Origin: Citrobacter sp.
GTDB lineage: Bacteria; Pseudomonadota; Gammaproteobacteria; Enterobacterales; Enterobacteriaceae
Length of the DNA stretch: 5,681 nt
Assembly (NCBI GenBank): GCA_019415335.1
Contig: DXKH01000139.1
Location: 1-5,681 of the forward strand
Direction: 5' to 3'
The translations under genes were made by a program, and so were the position numbers. Position 1 is the first letter of the stretch; every line of letters starts with the position of its first letter. The notes beneath the pieces were generated by a model that was not told the DNA's origin, searched no databases, and saw nothing but the letters and a program-made list of their open reading frames with translations. Shown piece after piece: positions 1 to 5,681 of the stretch.

Positions 1-737
1 AGATGGCGCAGGAGTCCGCACAGAACGAAGACGGCCTGAAAGAATTTCTCGATCTGTTCAGCCACCGCTGGACGCAGTTTGCCTACCATGCCTGGCGCAA
101 ATACCGCTACTACATTTGCTTTCGTAACGGCGGTACTGACACCTTTTCACAGCGCATGTACGCACTGGTCGGGCTGGGTAATCAGAGCGTGCGTGACAGA
201 CTTGCCATTAACCACAGCAAAATGCTGGCCTACGCCGGAATTCTGGCAACACCAGGCCGCGCGCCGGAGGTTATCTGTAATCTGGTGTCGCACTGTTTTG
301 ATTTGCCGGATGTCACCATTGAACGCTGGCAACTGCGTAAAGTCGCCATTGATCCGGCACACCAGAACCGGCTGGGTGTACGTAATCCGAAAGGAAAAAC
401 GGCTGGACATATTCCGGGACGCTCCATACTCGGCGTTAATTTTACCCTCGGCGCACGGGTGCCGGATCGCAGCGGAAAATTCCTGTTGCAGATTGGCGGC
501 CTGTCGCGGGAGCGTTATCTCTCATTTTTACCCGATGGCGAAAATCACCTGCCGCTGACCATGTTCCTTTCCTTTATTCTGCGCGACCAGTTTGCCTGGG
601 ATTTACGGCTGTGCCTGGCGCTACAGCAGGCTAAAGGGATGCGCCTTGGCGATCCGGCCAACTCCCGCCTCGGCAGAACCAGCTTTATTGGTCAGCCGAA
701 AGTACCGCCCGCCATCACAATCCGAATCAGGGAATAA
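1..737 (+). CDS. tssG: TssG, T6SS baseplate subunit (3' part, 5' end outside window)
   Basis: TssG (VasB/ImpH family) is a cytoplasmic baseplate wedge component that works with TssE, TssF and TssK under the T6SS tail tube and sheath. About 244 codons are visible, ending at TAA 735-737. The family is usually about 330-360 residues, so roughly the first 100 are missing. The first visible ATG (position 3) is therefore almost certainly an internal Met. Supporting family features, numbered from that Met: the segment FLDLFSHR followed by AWRKYRY (residues 15-36), normally found about one third into TssG; the LG-x4-LG stretch with DRSGKF and QIGGL (143-167); the FLPDG motif (175-179); the late WDL segment (199-201); and the C-terminal LGRTSFIG (223-230). 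It is the first gene of the visible operon, and the FHA gene starts 4 nt after its stop. The frame is intact throughout. Family assignment is by recognition of motifs, not by a search. Confidence 0.93.
   Translation, partial: MAQESAQNEDGLKEFLDLFSHRWTQFAYHAWRKYRYYICFRNGGTDTFSQRMYALVGLGNQSVRDRLAINHSKMLAYAGILATPGRAPEVICNLVSHCFDLPDVTIERWQLRKVAIDPAHQNRLGVRNPKGKTAGHIPGRSILGVNFTLGARVPDRSGKFLLQIGGLSRERYLSFLPDGENHLPLTMFLSFILRDQFAWDLRLCLALQQAKGMRLGDPANSRLGRTSFIGQPKVPPAITIRIRE
729..733 (+). promoter_or_regulatory. Ribosome binding site that fixes the FHA-gene start
   Basis: AGGGA lies 8 nt before ATG 742, inside the last codons of tssG. It favours 742 over the open-frame upstream ATG at 592, and over the in-frame ATG at 754, for which the spacing would be too long (20 nt). 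Confidence 0.75.
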
Positions 738-741
738 TTCT

Positions 742-2034
742 ATGGAACCACTTATGGCTGAGGAAAAACAGCAATCCCGCCAGGCCTCACTGACTTTACA
801 GGTGATGAATGGCAACGAACTGGAAAGCGGACGCGCCGCAAAATGCCTGTTCAGCGAAAACGGCGGTGATATTGGCCATACGCCGGAATGTCACTGGCAG
901 GTACAGGACCGGGCGGGAAGCATTGCTGCGCGTGCCTGTACCGTTATCCGGCACGACGGAGCCTATTGCCTGCGGTGCCTGACGCCGGGACTGATGATTA
1001 ATCTGGCCCCGGCCTCTTCCGATGCGCTCATCCGCCTGCGCCAGGGGGATGAGATCCAGCTCGGCGCACTGGCGCTGAAAGTGTTTCTGCATGACGGCGC
1101 GGCGGTTACCTACGACGAGCGGATGGCAACCCCGGAAACGATTGTAATGAACTGCGACAGTCTGGCGGACACCCTGCTGACCACCGAGGGACAACCGGCG
1201 TATCCGGGAATGCCGTTCCAGCATCAGCTTGCCCCCACCGTGGCGCACGGTTTTTCCAGCGATCCTCTTCAGGCACTTCAGACGGAAAGCCTGATGGTGG
1301 CAGATGATCCGATCGCCCCACGCGTTTCCCGGCCCGTAGCCCCCGCCTCCGATCTGACCGGTGCAAACGGGATCAATACGCCGTTTATGGATCTGCCGCC
1401 CGGCAATGCCCGTTATGAGGACGACGATGAATTTTCTGCCATGGCGCAGTACCACCTGGCCGTGACCCCGCTGCTGCGCGGTATGGAGTGCCCGCTGACG
1501 CTGCACGATTCTCAGGATGCGGATGAGTTTCTCGAAGAGGCCGGACGGGCGTTGCAGGCCGCCATTAAGGGATTGCTGAGTCTGCAACAACAACAGAACA
1601 GCCTGTCGGATAAACACCTGCGTCCACTAGAAGACAACCCGTTGCGCCTTGATATGGACTATGCCACCGCGCTGAACGTCATGTTCGCCGAGGGTAAAAG
1701 CCCGGTACATCTCGCAGCACCTGCGGCCATCGGCGAAAGCCTGCGCAACATCCGGCATCATGAAGAGGCTAACCGGGCGGCGATTGTGGAAGCGTTGCGT
1801 GTCATGCTAGAGGCCTTTTCGCCGGGCAACCTGATGCGCCGCTTTGCGCAATACCGCCGCAGCCATGAACTGCGCCAGAAAATGGACGACGCCTGGGCAT
1901 GGCAGTTGTACAGCAACTATTACGATAAGCTGGCCTCCAGCCGACAACAGGGATTTGAAATGCTGTTCAATGAAGTTTATGCCCAGGTCTATGACCGGGT
2001 GCTGCGCGAAAAACAGCGGGAGCCGGAAGCATGA
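742..2034 (+). CDS. tagH: T6SS-associated FHA-domain protein (TagH/VasC/ImpI type)
   Basis: This is a 430-residue cytoplasmic accessory protein of the T6SS. In systems with a threonine phosphorylation pathway, FHA proteins of this kind bind phosphothreonine and help trigger assembly; in VAS-type clusters the equivalent is VasC. The N-terminal FHA-like fold spans about residues 15-116, with GGDIGHTPEC (41-50), a DGAY strand (72-75), and LIRLRQGDEIQLG (96-108) resembling the usual 'RLxDGDxIxIG' end. A variable, Pro/Asp-containing linker follows (about 118-235, with an acidic patch at 226-230). The C-terminal TagH-type domain runs about 240-425: LEDNPLRL (296-303), a helical region with RHHEEANRAAI (338-348), and a W-x3-Y-x2-Y-x-L segment (W387 to L397). 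The start at 742 is chosen from the Shine-Dalgarno spacing; the frame stays open upstream to 592 but that part lies within tssG. Oddity: the canonical FHA Arg, Ser, His and Asn appear replaced (see findings). The stop overlaps the tssJ start by 4 nt. Confidence 0.88.
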   Translation: MEPLMAEEKQQSRQASLTLQVMNGNELESGRAAKCLFSENGGDIGHTPECHWQVQDRAGSIAARACTVIRHDGAYCLRCLTPGLMINLAPASSDALIRLRQGDEIQLGALALKVFLHDGAAVTYDERMATPETIVMNCDSLADTLLTTEGQPAYPGMPFQHQLAPTVAHGFSSDPLQALQTESLMVADDPIAPRVSRPVAPASDLTGANGINTPFMDLPPGNARYEDDDEFSAMAQYHLAVTPLLRGMECPLTLHDSQDADEFLEEAGRALQAAIKGLLSLQQQQNSLSDKHLRPLEDNPLRLDMDYATALNVMFAEGKSPVHLAAPAAIGESLRNIRHHEEANRAAIVEALRVMLEAFSPGNLMRRFAQYRRSHELRQKMDDAWAWQLYSNYYDKLASSRQQGFEMLFNEVYAQVYDRVLREKQREPEA

Positions 2035-2555
2035 ACGGCAAAGCGTTTCTGGCCTGCGTTCTGATGAGCGTCGTATTAACTGGCTGTGAAACAGCGAAAA
2101 AAATCAGCCAGGTGATCCGCAATCCGGATATTCAGGTCGGAAAGCTGATGGATCAGTCAACCGAGCTGACCGTCACGCTGCTGACCGAGCCGGACAGCAA
2201 CCTGACGGCGGATGGCGAAGCCGCTCCGGTGGATGTCCAGTTGGTTTATCTGAGCGACGACTCAAAATTCCATGCCGCCGACTACGACCAGGTTGCCACC
2301 ACCGCGCTGCCCGACTTGCTGGGGAAAAACTATATCGATCACCAGGACTTCAACCTGTTGCCGGATACCGTAAAAACACTGCCGCCGATCAAGTTGGATG
2401 AGAAAACCGGTTATATCGGTGTCATTGCCTATTTTTCAGACGACCAGGCCACAGAATGGAAACAAATTGAGTCGGTAGAAAGTATCGGCCACCACTATCG
2501 CCTGCTGGTGCATATCCGCGCCAGTGCGATTGAGATGAAAAAAGAGGAAAACTGA
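2031..2555 (+). CDS. tssJ: TssJ, T6SS outer-membrane lipoprotein
   Basis: TssJ (VasD/SciN family) is a lipoprotein anchored in the outer membrane. Its periplasmic beta-sandwich binds the C-terminal domain of TssM and starts assembly of the TssJLM membrane complex. The 174-residue length fits the family. A lipoprotein signal peptide is clear: Lys4, a hydrophobic stretch at residues 5-17, and the lipobox LTGC (16-19) with Cys19 as the lipidated residue. Residue +2 is Glu, not Asp, which agrees with Lol-dependent sorting to the outer membrane. Family-like parts include LTVTLLTEPDSNL (46-58), VQLVYLSDDSKF (69-80) and the late strand IGVIAYFSD (128-136) followed by W142. The start codon overlaps the stop of the FHA gene (ATGA), and GGGAG at 2018-2022 lies 8 nt upstream. 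This arrangement suggests translational coupling. tssK follows after 2 nt. Confidence 0.93.
   Translation: MNGKAFLACVLMSVVLTGCETAKKISQVIRNPDIQVGKLMDQSTELTVTLLTEPDSNLTADGEAAPVDVQLVYLSDDSKFHAADYDQVATTALPDLLGKNYIDHQDFNLLPDTVKTLPPIKLDEKTGYIGVIAYFSDDQATEWKQIESVESIGHHYRLLVHIRASAIEMKKEEN
2074..2088 (+). other. Lipobox and lipidated cysteine of TssJ
   Basis: These codons cover Leu-Thr-Gly-Cys-Glu (residues 16-20), with signal peptidase II cleavage expected before Cys19. The residue after Cys is Glu, so no inner-membrane retention signal (Asp at +2) is present. Confidence 0.9.
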
Positions 2556-2557
2556 CG

Positions 2558-3904
2558 ATGGCAACAATGAAAAACAAGGTGATCTGGCAGGAAGGGCTGT
2601 TTGCCCTGCCGCAGCATTTTCAGCAACAGCAGCGTCACTGCGAGTACCTGCTGACCCGTCGTCTGGATGCACTGGGTGATTTTTTCTGGGGTTTTACGGA
2701 ACTCTCCATCAATACAGAACTGCTTGCCCAGGGCAAAATCATGATTGACCGTGCGGCGGGCTGTATGCCTGACGGCACCGTATTCAGCATTCCCGACCAG
2801 GATCTGCTGCCGGAACCTTTCCAGCCGGGAACCCTTTCATCGAAAGAGAGCCACAATATTTATCTGGCGCTGCCGGTGATAAGCGACGTGATCAATGAAA
2901 TCCAGGGGTTGCACAGCGCCGGTCAGGGTACGGAGCGTTACCGCCTCACCCATACCCGCGTCCGTGATTTTCACACTGACGAAGGCGACGAACAGCCAGT
3001 CGGTCTGGGGCAGTTGATCCCCAGGATAGTCAGCGGCGCAGATGATCTCAGCGCGATGGTGACTCTCCCCCTGTGCCGTATCCTCAATAAAAATGCCACC
3101 GGCGCGCTGGTGCTGGACAACACCTTTATTCCCACCATTCAGGCCGTCCGTGTCAGCGGGTTGCTCGGGGCATTCTCCGGCGAGGTGCAGGGACTGCTTG
3201 CCACCCGCGCCGCTGACCTGGCCGGGCGCATTGGTTCGCCTGAACAGAGCGGGATCGCCGATGTGGCCGAATTTATGATGTTGCAGATGCTTAACCGCTA
3301 TCAAATGCAGTTCACGCATCGTTCCCAACTGCACACGCTGCATCCGGAAGCCTTCTACCGGGATCTGGTGGGGCTGCTGGGAGAACTGATGACCTTTACC
3401 GAAGGTAATCGCCTGCCCTGCACCGTGGAGCCGTATAATCACCGGGATCTTACCGCGACCTTCACCAGAACCGTGATCCCGGAACTGCGGCGCGCGCTCA
3501 ATACCGTACTGGTGCCGCGTGCGCAGAATCTGCCGTTGTTCTTTTCAGAGGGGACCTGGATCGCCACCATCAACGATCCCACATTGTTGCAGTCCTGCAA
3601 GATGGTACTGGCAGTGCGCGCCAGGATGCCCTACGACCAGGTACAACGCCAGTTCATCCAGCAGTCAAAAGTGGCCGCTACCGACAAAATCCGCAGCGTG
3701 GTCAGCGTGCAGGTGCCGGGTATTCCGCTGCACACGCTTACCGCTGCGCCACGTCAGTTGCCATACCACGAAGGTTATGTTTACTTCGAACTGGAAAAAG
3801 GCACCCCGGCCTGGCAGGACGTGATAAAAGCGGGCGCACTGGCGCTGCATATCTCCGGCAGCTTCCCCGATCTGAACCTCCAGCTCTGGGCTATAAGGGG
3901 ATAA
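2558..3904 (+). CDS. tssK: TssK, T6SS baseplate adaptor to the membrane complex
   Basis: TssK (VasE/ImpJ family) is a cytoplasmic trimer that connects the TssEFG baseplate wedges to TssL/TssM of the membrane complex. The 448 residues match the usual ~445. The N-terminus carries the family signature VIWQEGLFALPQHFQQQ (8-24). By analogy with the known structure, about 1-190 form the shoulder related to phage receptor-binding proteins, about 190-315 the helical neck (LHPEAFYRDLVGLLGEL, 261-277, is strongly conserved), and about 316-448 the head that docks on the membrane complex. The C-terminus shows the expected PGIPLHTLTAAPRQLP (387-402), YVYFEL (407-412) and the terminal LWAIR (443-447). AGAGGA at 2543-2548, 9 nt upstream, supports ATG 2558. 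ATG 2567 (fourth codon) is a possible alternative and would remove only three residues. The stop is 4 nt before tssL. No frameshift or truncation is seen. Confidence 0.95.
   Translation: MATMKNKVIWQEGLFALPQHFQQQQRHCEYLLTRRLDALGDFFWGFTELSINTELLAQGKIMIDRAAGCMPDGTVFSIPDQDLLPEPFQPGTLSSKESHNIYLALPVISDVINEIQGLHSAGQGTERYRLTHTRVRDFHTDEGDEQPVGLGQLIPRIVSGADDLSAMVTLPLCRILNKNATGALVLDNTFIPTIQAVRVSGLLGAFSGEVQGLLATRAADLAGRIGSPEQSGIADVAEFMMLQMLNRYQMQFTHRSQLHTLHPEAFYRDLVGLLGELMTFTEGNRLPCTVEPYNHRDLTATFTRTVIPELRRALNTVLVPRAQNLPLFFSEGTWIATINDPTLLQSCKMVLAVRARMPYDQVQRQFIQQSKVAATDKIRSVVSVQVPGIPLHTLTAAPRQLPYHEGYVYFELEKGTPAWQDVIKAGALALHISGSFPDLNLQLWAIRG
3895..3900 (+). promoter_or_regulatory. Ribosome binding site of tssL
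   Basis: AAGGGG lies 8 nt before ATG 3909 and inside the last codons of tssK. It supports 3909 over the in-frame ATG at 3918, which would be 17 nt away. The GTG at 3905 is out of frame and closes after a few codons. Confidence 0.75.
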
Positions 3905-3908
3905 GTGA

Positions 3909-4673
3909 ATGAGCGATATGAGTGAAGCGTCGGTTTTTCCCGTGGAGCCGGAGAGCGGAACACCAGGACGCCAGTACCGTCTCGCCCTTCGCGGCAACAG
4001 CCTGAATCCAATGATTGACGCCGCCACGCCGTTGCTCGGCATGGTGATGCGTCTGTCCACTATGAACAGTCAGGCCATGCCGGAACATCTGTTTGCCCAG
4101 GTAGTAACCGATGTCCAGGCCGTAGAGCAACTACTCCAGGAACAGGGATACGAACCGGGCGTCATTGTTTCGTTCCGTTACATTCTCTGCACGTTTATTG
4201 ATGAAGCGGCGCTGGGCAACGGCTGGTCCAACAAAAACGAATGGATCAAACAGTCGCTGCTGGTTCATTTTCATAACGAAGCCTGGGGCGGCGAGAAAGT
4301 GTTTATCCTGCTCGAACGCCTGATCCGGGAGCCGGTACGTTACCAGGATCTGCTGGAATTTTTATACCTCTGTTTTTCGCTCGGCTTTCGCGGGCGCTAC
4401 AAGGTTGCCATTCAGCAACAGGATGAATTTGAGCGGATCTACCAGCGCCTGCACCATGCCCTGCACAAACTGCGCGGTGACGCGCCATTTCCGCTACTTC
4501 ATCAGAAGAACAACATACAGGGTGGGCGTTATCAGTTAATCCGACGACTGACCATCAAGCATGTACTGTGCGGCGGTCTTGTTGTGCTGACCGTATTTTA
4601 TCTGTTTTATCTGCTGCGTCTGGACAGCCAGACACAGGATATTCTGCATCAGCTCAATAAATTACTCCGATAA
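3909..4673 (+). CDS. tssL: TssL, T6SS inner-membrane protein (DotU/IcmH-like, short form)
   Basis: TssL (VasF/DotU family) is a C-tail-anchored inner-membrane protein. Its cytoplasmic domain binds TssK, TssE and TssM, recruiting the baseplate to the membrane complex. The protein has 254 residues. The DotU domain covers about 35-190, with conserved segments RYILCTFIDEAAL (90-102), FHNEAWGGEKVF (121-132) and LYLCFSLGFRGRYKV (152-166). One membrane helix is visible at about 218-236, preceded by Arg212-Arg213, consistent with N-in/C-out topology. Only about 18 residues follow on the periplasmic side. There is no OmpA-like peptidoglycan-binding domain, unlike the extended TssL forms of some bacteria. 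The start at ATG 3909 rests on AAGGGG 8 nt upstream. tssK ends 4 nt before it and clpV starts 9 nt after it, with the clpV ribosome-binding site overlapping its stop codon. Confidence 0.95.
   Translation: MSDMSEASVFPVEPESGTPGRQYRLALRGNSLNPMIDAATPLLGMVMRLSTMNSQAMPEHLFAQVVTDVQAVEQLLQEQGYEPGVIVSFRYILCTFIDEAALGNGWSNKNEWIKQSLLVHFHNEAWGGEKVFILLERLIREPVRYQDLLEFLYLCFSLGFRGRYKVAIQQQDEFERIYQRLHHALHKLRGDAPFPLLHQKNNIQGGRYQLIRRLTIKHVLCGGLVVLTVFYLFYLLRLDSQTQDILHQLNKLLR
4560..4616 (+). other. TssL transmembrane helix
   Basis: Codons 218-236 encode an almost uninterrupted hydrophobic stretch (His-Val-Leu start, ending Tyr-Leu-Leu-Arg-Leu) with basic residues on the N-terminal side. It is the only membrane segment seen in the protein. 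Confidence 0.88.
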
Positions 4674-4684
4674 GGACATCTTAT
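4670..4684 (+). repeat. Short inverted repeat over the clpV start region
   Basis: ATAAG (4670-4674) and CTTAT (4680-4684) are perfect inverted repeats with a 5-nt loop. The arms cover the end of tssL, part of the Shine-Dalgarno sequence, and the first two bases of the clpV ATG. The stem has only one G-C pair, so it would be weak; it may be chance. Confidence 0.4.
4671..4676 (+). promoter_or_regulatory. Ribosome binding site of clpV, overlapping the tssL stop
   Basis: TAAGGA includes the tssL stop codon TAA (4671-4673) and lies 6 nt before ATG 4683. Ribosomes finishing tssL end on this site, which suggests coupled translation. It also lies in one arm of a small inverted repeat (4670-4684). 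Confidence 0.75.
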
Positions 4685-5681
4685 GATCCAGATTGATTTA
4701 GCCACGCTCGTAAAGCGGCTTAACCCCTTTGCAAAACAGGCGCTGGAAATGGCTGCCTCGGAGTGTATGAGCCAGCAGGCCAGTGAGATCACCGTTGCCC
4801 ATGTGCTGTTACAGATGCTGGCAATCCCGCGCAACGACGTAAGGGTGATTGCCGAACGCACAGGCATCAGTGCAGAGGATTTACGCCAGGCGCTGACCGT
4901 GGATAGTTATCCCGGTGGACGTTCCGCCGAAGGCTATCCCAGCTTCTCCCCGATGCTGATCGAATGGCTCAAGGAGTCATGGCTGCTGGCCTCAGCCCAG
5001 ATGCAGCACAGCGAACTGCGCAGCGGCGTCCTGCTGCTTACTCTGCTGCATTCACCGCTGCGCTATATTCCACCCGCTGCTGCCCGTCTGCTGACGGCCA
5101 TAAACCGCGACCAGTTACAGCAGGATTTCGCAGCATGGACAAAAGAATCCGCCGAATCCGTGGATCTGGCTGGCGGGCAAACGCCCCGCGCAACGGAAAC
5201 CGGCGACACCCTGCTTGCCCGCTACGCCAAAAACATGACCGCAGACGCCCGTAACGGCAGGCTTGACCCGGTACTGTGCCGCGACTATGAAATCGACCTG
5301 ATGATCGACATTCTCTGCCGCCGCCGTAAAAACAATCCGGTGGTAGTGGGCGAAGCAGGCGTGGGTAAAAGCGCGCTGATTGAAGGGCTGGCGCTGCGCA
5401 TCGTGGCAGGCCTGGTGCCGGACAAGCTGAAAAACACCGATATCATGACCCTTGACCTGGGCGCATTGCAGGCCGGTGCGTCGGTGAAAGGTGAGTTTGA
5501 AAAACGCTTCAATGGGCTGATGGCGGAGGTCATTTTCTCCCCGGTGCCGGTCATTCTGTTTATCGACGAAGCACATACCCTGATTGGCGCGGGCAACCAG
5601 CAGGGCGGGCTGGATATATCCAACCTGCTCAAACCAGCGCTGGCGCGCGGCGAGCTGAAAACCATCGCCGCCACCACCTGG
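4683..5681 (+). CDS. clpV: ClpV (TssH), T6SS sheath-disassembly AAA+ ATPase (5' part, runs off window)
   Basis: ClpV is a hexameric Hsp100-family ATPase that extracts and unfolds contracted TssB/TssC sheath so its subunits can be reused. The first 333 codons are visible; the family is usually about 850-900 residues, so the rest of AAA1, the middle domain and AAA2 lie beyond the window. The frame is open without interruption from 4683. The Clp N-terminal domain covers about 1-145, starting with LVKRLNPFAKQALEMA (9-24); in ClpV it recognises a TssC helix. A linker follows (about 150-178). The AAA1 domain begins near 180: LARYAKNMTADARNGRLDPV (178-197), Walker A GEAGVGKS (223-230), the ClpV pore-loop segment LQAGASVKGEFEKR (262-275), Walker B ILFIDEAHTLIG (291-302) and LLKPALARGELKTIAATTW (315-333). 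Oddity: the usual 'PVxGRD' reads PVLCRD, with Cys199. The start is supported by TAAGGA 6 nt upstream. Confidence 0.96.
   Translation, partial: MIQIDLATLVKRLNPFAKQALEMAASECMSQQASEITVAHVLLQMLAIPRNDVRVIAERTGISAEDLRQALTVDSYPGGRSAEGYPSFSPMLIEWLKESWLLASAQMQHSELRSGVLLLTLLHSPLRYIPPAAARLLTAINRDQLQQDFAAWTKESAESVDLAGGQTPRATETGDTLLARYAKNMTADARNGRLDPVLCRDYEIDLMIDILCRRRKNNPVVVGEAGVGKSALIEGLALRIVAGLVPDKLKNTDIMTLDLGALQAGASVKGEFEKRFNGLMAEVIFSPVPVILFIDEAHTLIGAGNQQGGLDISNLLKPALARGELKTIAATTW
5349..5372 (+). other. ClpV AAA1 Walker A motif
   Basis: Codons 223-230 encode GEAGVGKS, a complete P-loop with the ATP-binding Lys229 and Ser230. Together with the intact Walker B (IDEAH, residues 294-298) it indicates a nucleotide-competent first ATPase domain. 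Confidence 0.93.
5562..5576 (+). other. ClpV AAA1 Walker B motif
   Basis: Codons 294-298 encode IDEAH after a hydrophobic strand (VILF). The Asp and the catalytic Glu are both present. Confidence 0.92.

Noticed and set aside
731..740. Small palindrome GAAT-A-ATTC at the tssG/FHA junction as an operator or terminator
   Set aside because: The arms are 4 bp and no T-run follows. It is too short to be told from chance.
592..741. In-frame extension of the FHA gene upstream to an ATG at 592, adding 50 residues
   Set aside because: It lies wholly within tssG in another frame, has no family resemblance, and ATG 742 has a well-spaced Shine-Dalgarno sequence directly after the tssG stop.
796..1617. 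Long antisense open frame (273 codons) opposite the FHA gene
   Set aside because: It has no recognisable domain and its protein looks like the reverse complement of a GC-rich coding frame. The sense frame is a recognised T6SS gene with proper start signals.
1627..1810. Two CTAG sites (1627-1630, 1807-1810) and rare CTA Leu codons in the FHA gene as signs of transfer
   Set aside because: Two occurrences in 1.3 kb are not enough; the surrounding codon use looks like that of the neighbouring genes.
2837..3442. Antisense open frame (201 codons) opposite tssK
   Set aside because: It lies fully within the conserved tssK frame and the translation shows no recognised family. Treated as a shadow.
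4964..5254. Sense-strand open frame of 96 codons within clpV
   Set aside because: It is an out-of-frame reading of the ClpV N-domain and linker, rich in Arg, Ala and Pro as expected for a shifted frame.
5115..5576. Antisense open frame (153 codons) opposite clpV
   Set aside because: It covers the ClpV linker, Walker A and Walker B coding sequence, which is clearly the real gene. The antisense translation is not recognisable.
1..5681. Effector/immunity genes, mobile elements, CRISPR arrays, tRNA genes, internal promoters or terminators
   Set aside because: The six T6SS genes cover essentially the whole window, with gaps of 9 nt or less, and no such element was seen in or across them.

Overview
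The window is a continuous piece of the core structural operon of a type VI secretion system (T6SS). All genes are on the + strand. The order is tssG (3' part) - FHA-domain gene (tagH/vasC/impI type) - tssJ - tssK - tssL - clpV/tssH (5' part). This matches the order of the Vibrio cholerae VAS cluster (vasB-vasC-vasD-vasE-vasF-vasG), as known from the literature. The moderately high GC content, codon choice and protein sequences suggest a gammaproteobacterium, most likely of the order Enterobacterales. I cannot name a genus from this sequence alone.

Layout: positions 1-737 hold the last ~244 codons of tssG, a baseplate wedge subunit cut by the window edge. Positions 742-2034 encode a 430-residue protein with an N-terminal FHA-like domain and a TagH-type C-terminal domain. 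Positions 2031-2555 encode the TssJ outer-membrane lipoprotein, 2558-3904 TssK, and 3909-4673 the TssL (DotU-like) inner-membrane protein. From 4683 to the end of the window are the first 333 codons of the ClpV disassembly ATPase. Junctions are very tight: 4-nt gap, 4-nt overlap, 2-nt gap, 4-nt gap and 9-nt gap. Each start has a Shine-Dalgarno sequence lying in the end of the preceding gene. There is no room for a promoter or terminator between genes, so this is one cotranscribed, probably translationally coupled unit whose promoter lies upstream of the window.

How the parts work together: TssJ and TssL (with TssM, not in the window) form the envelope-spanning membrane complex. TssK links the baseplate, which includes TssG, to that complex. 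ClpV recycles the contracted sheath. The FHA protein is an accessory, probably regulatory, factor acting in the cytoplasm.

I see no undescribed system here; the window is conserved T6SS core. The points most worth a second look are in the FHA protein: its FHA module appears to have lost all four residues that normally bind phosphothreonine, and it carries an unusual cluster of cysteines. Smaller points are a Gly-to-Cys change in the conserved nucleotide-binding 'GR' segment of ClpV, and a small inverted repeat covering the clpV ribosome-binding site and start codon.
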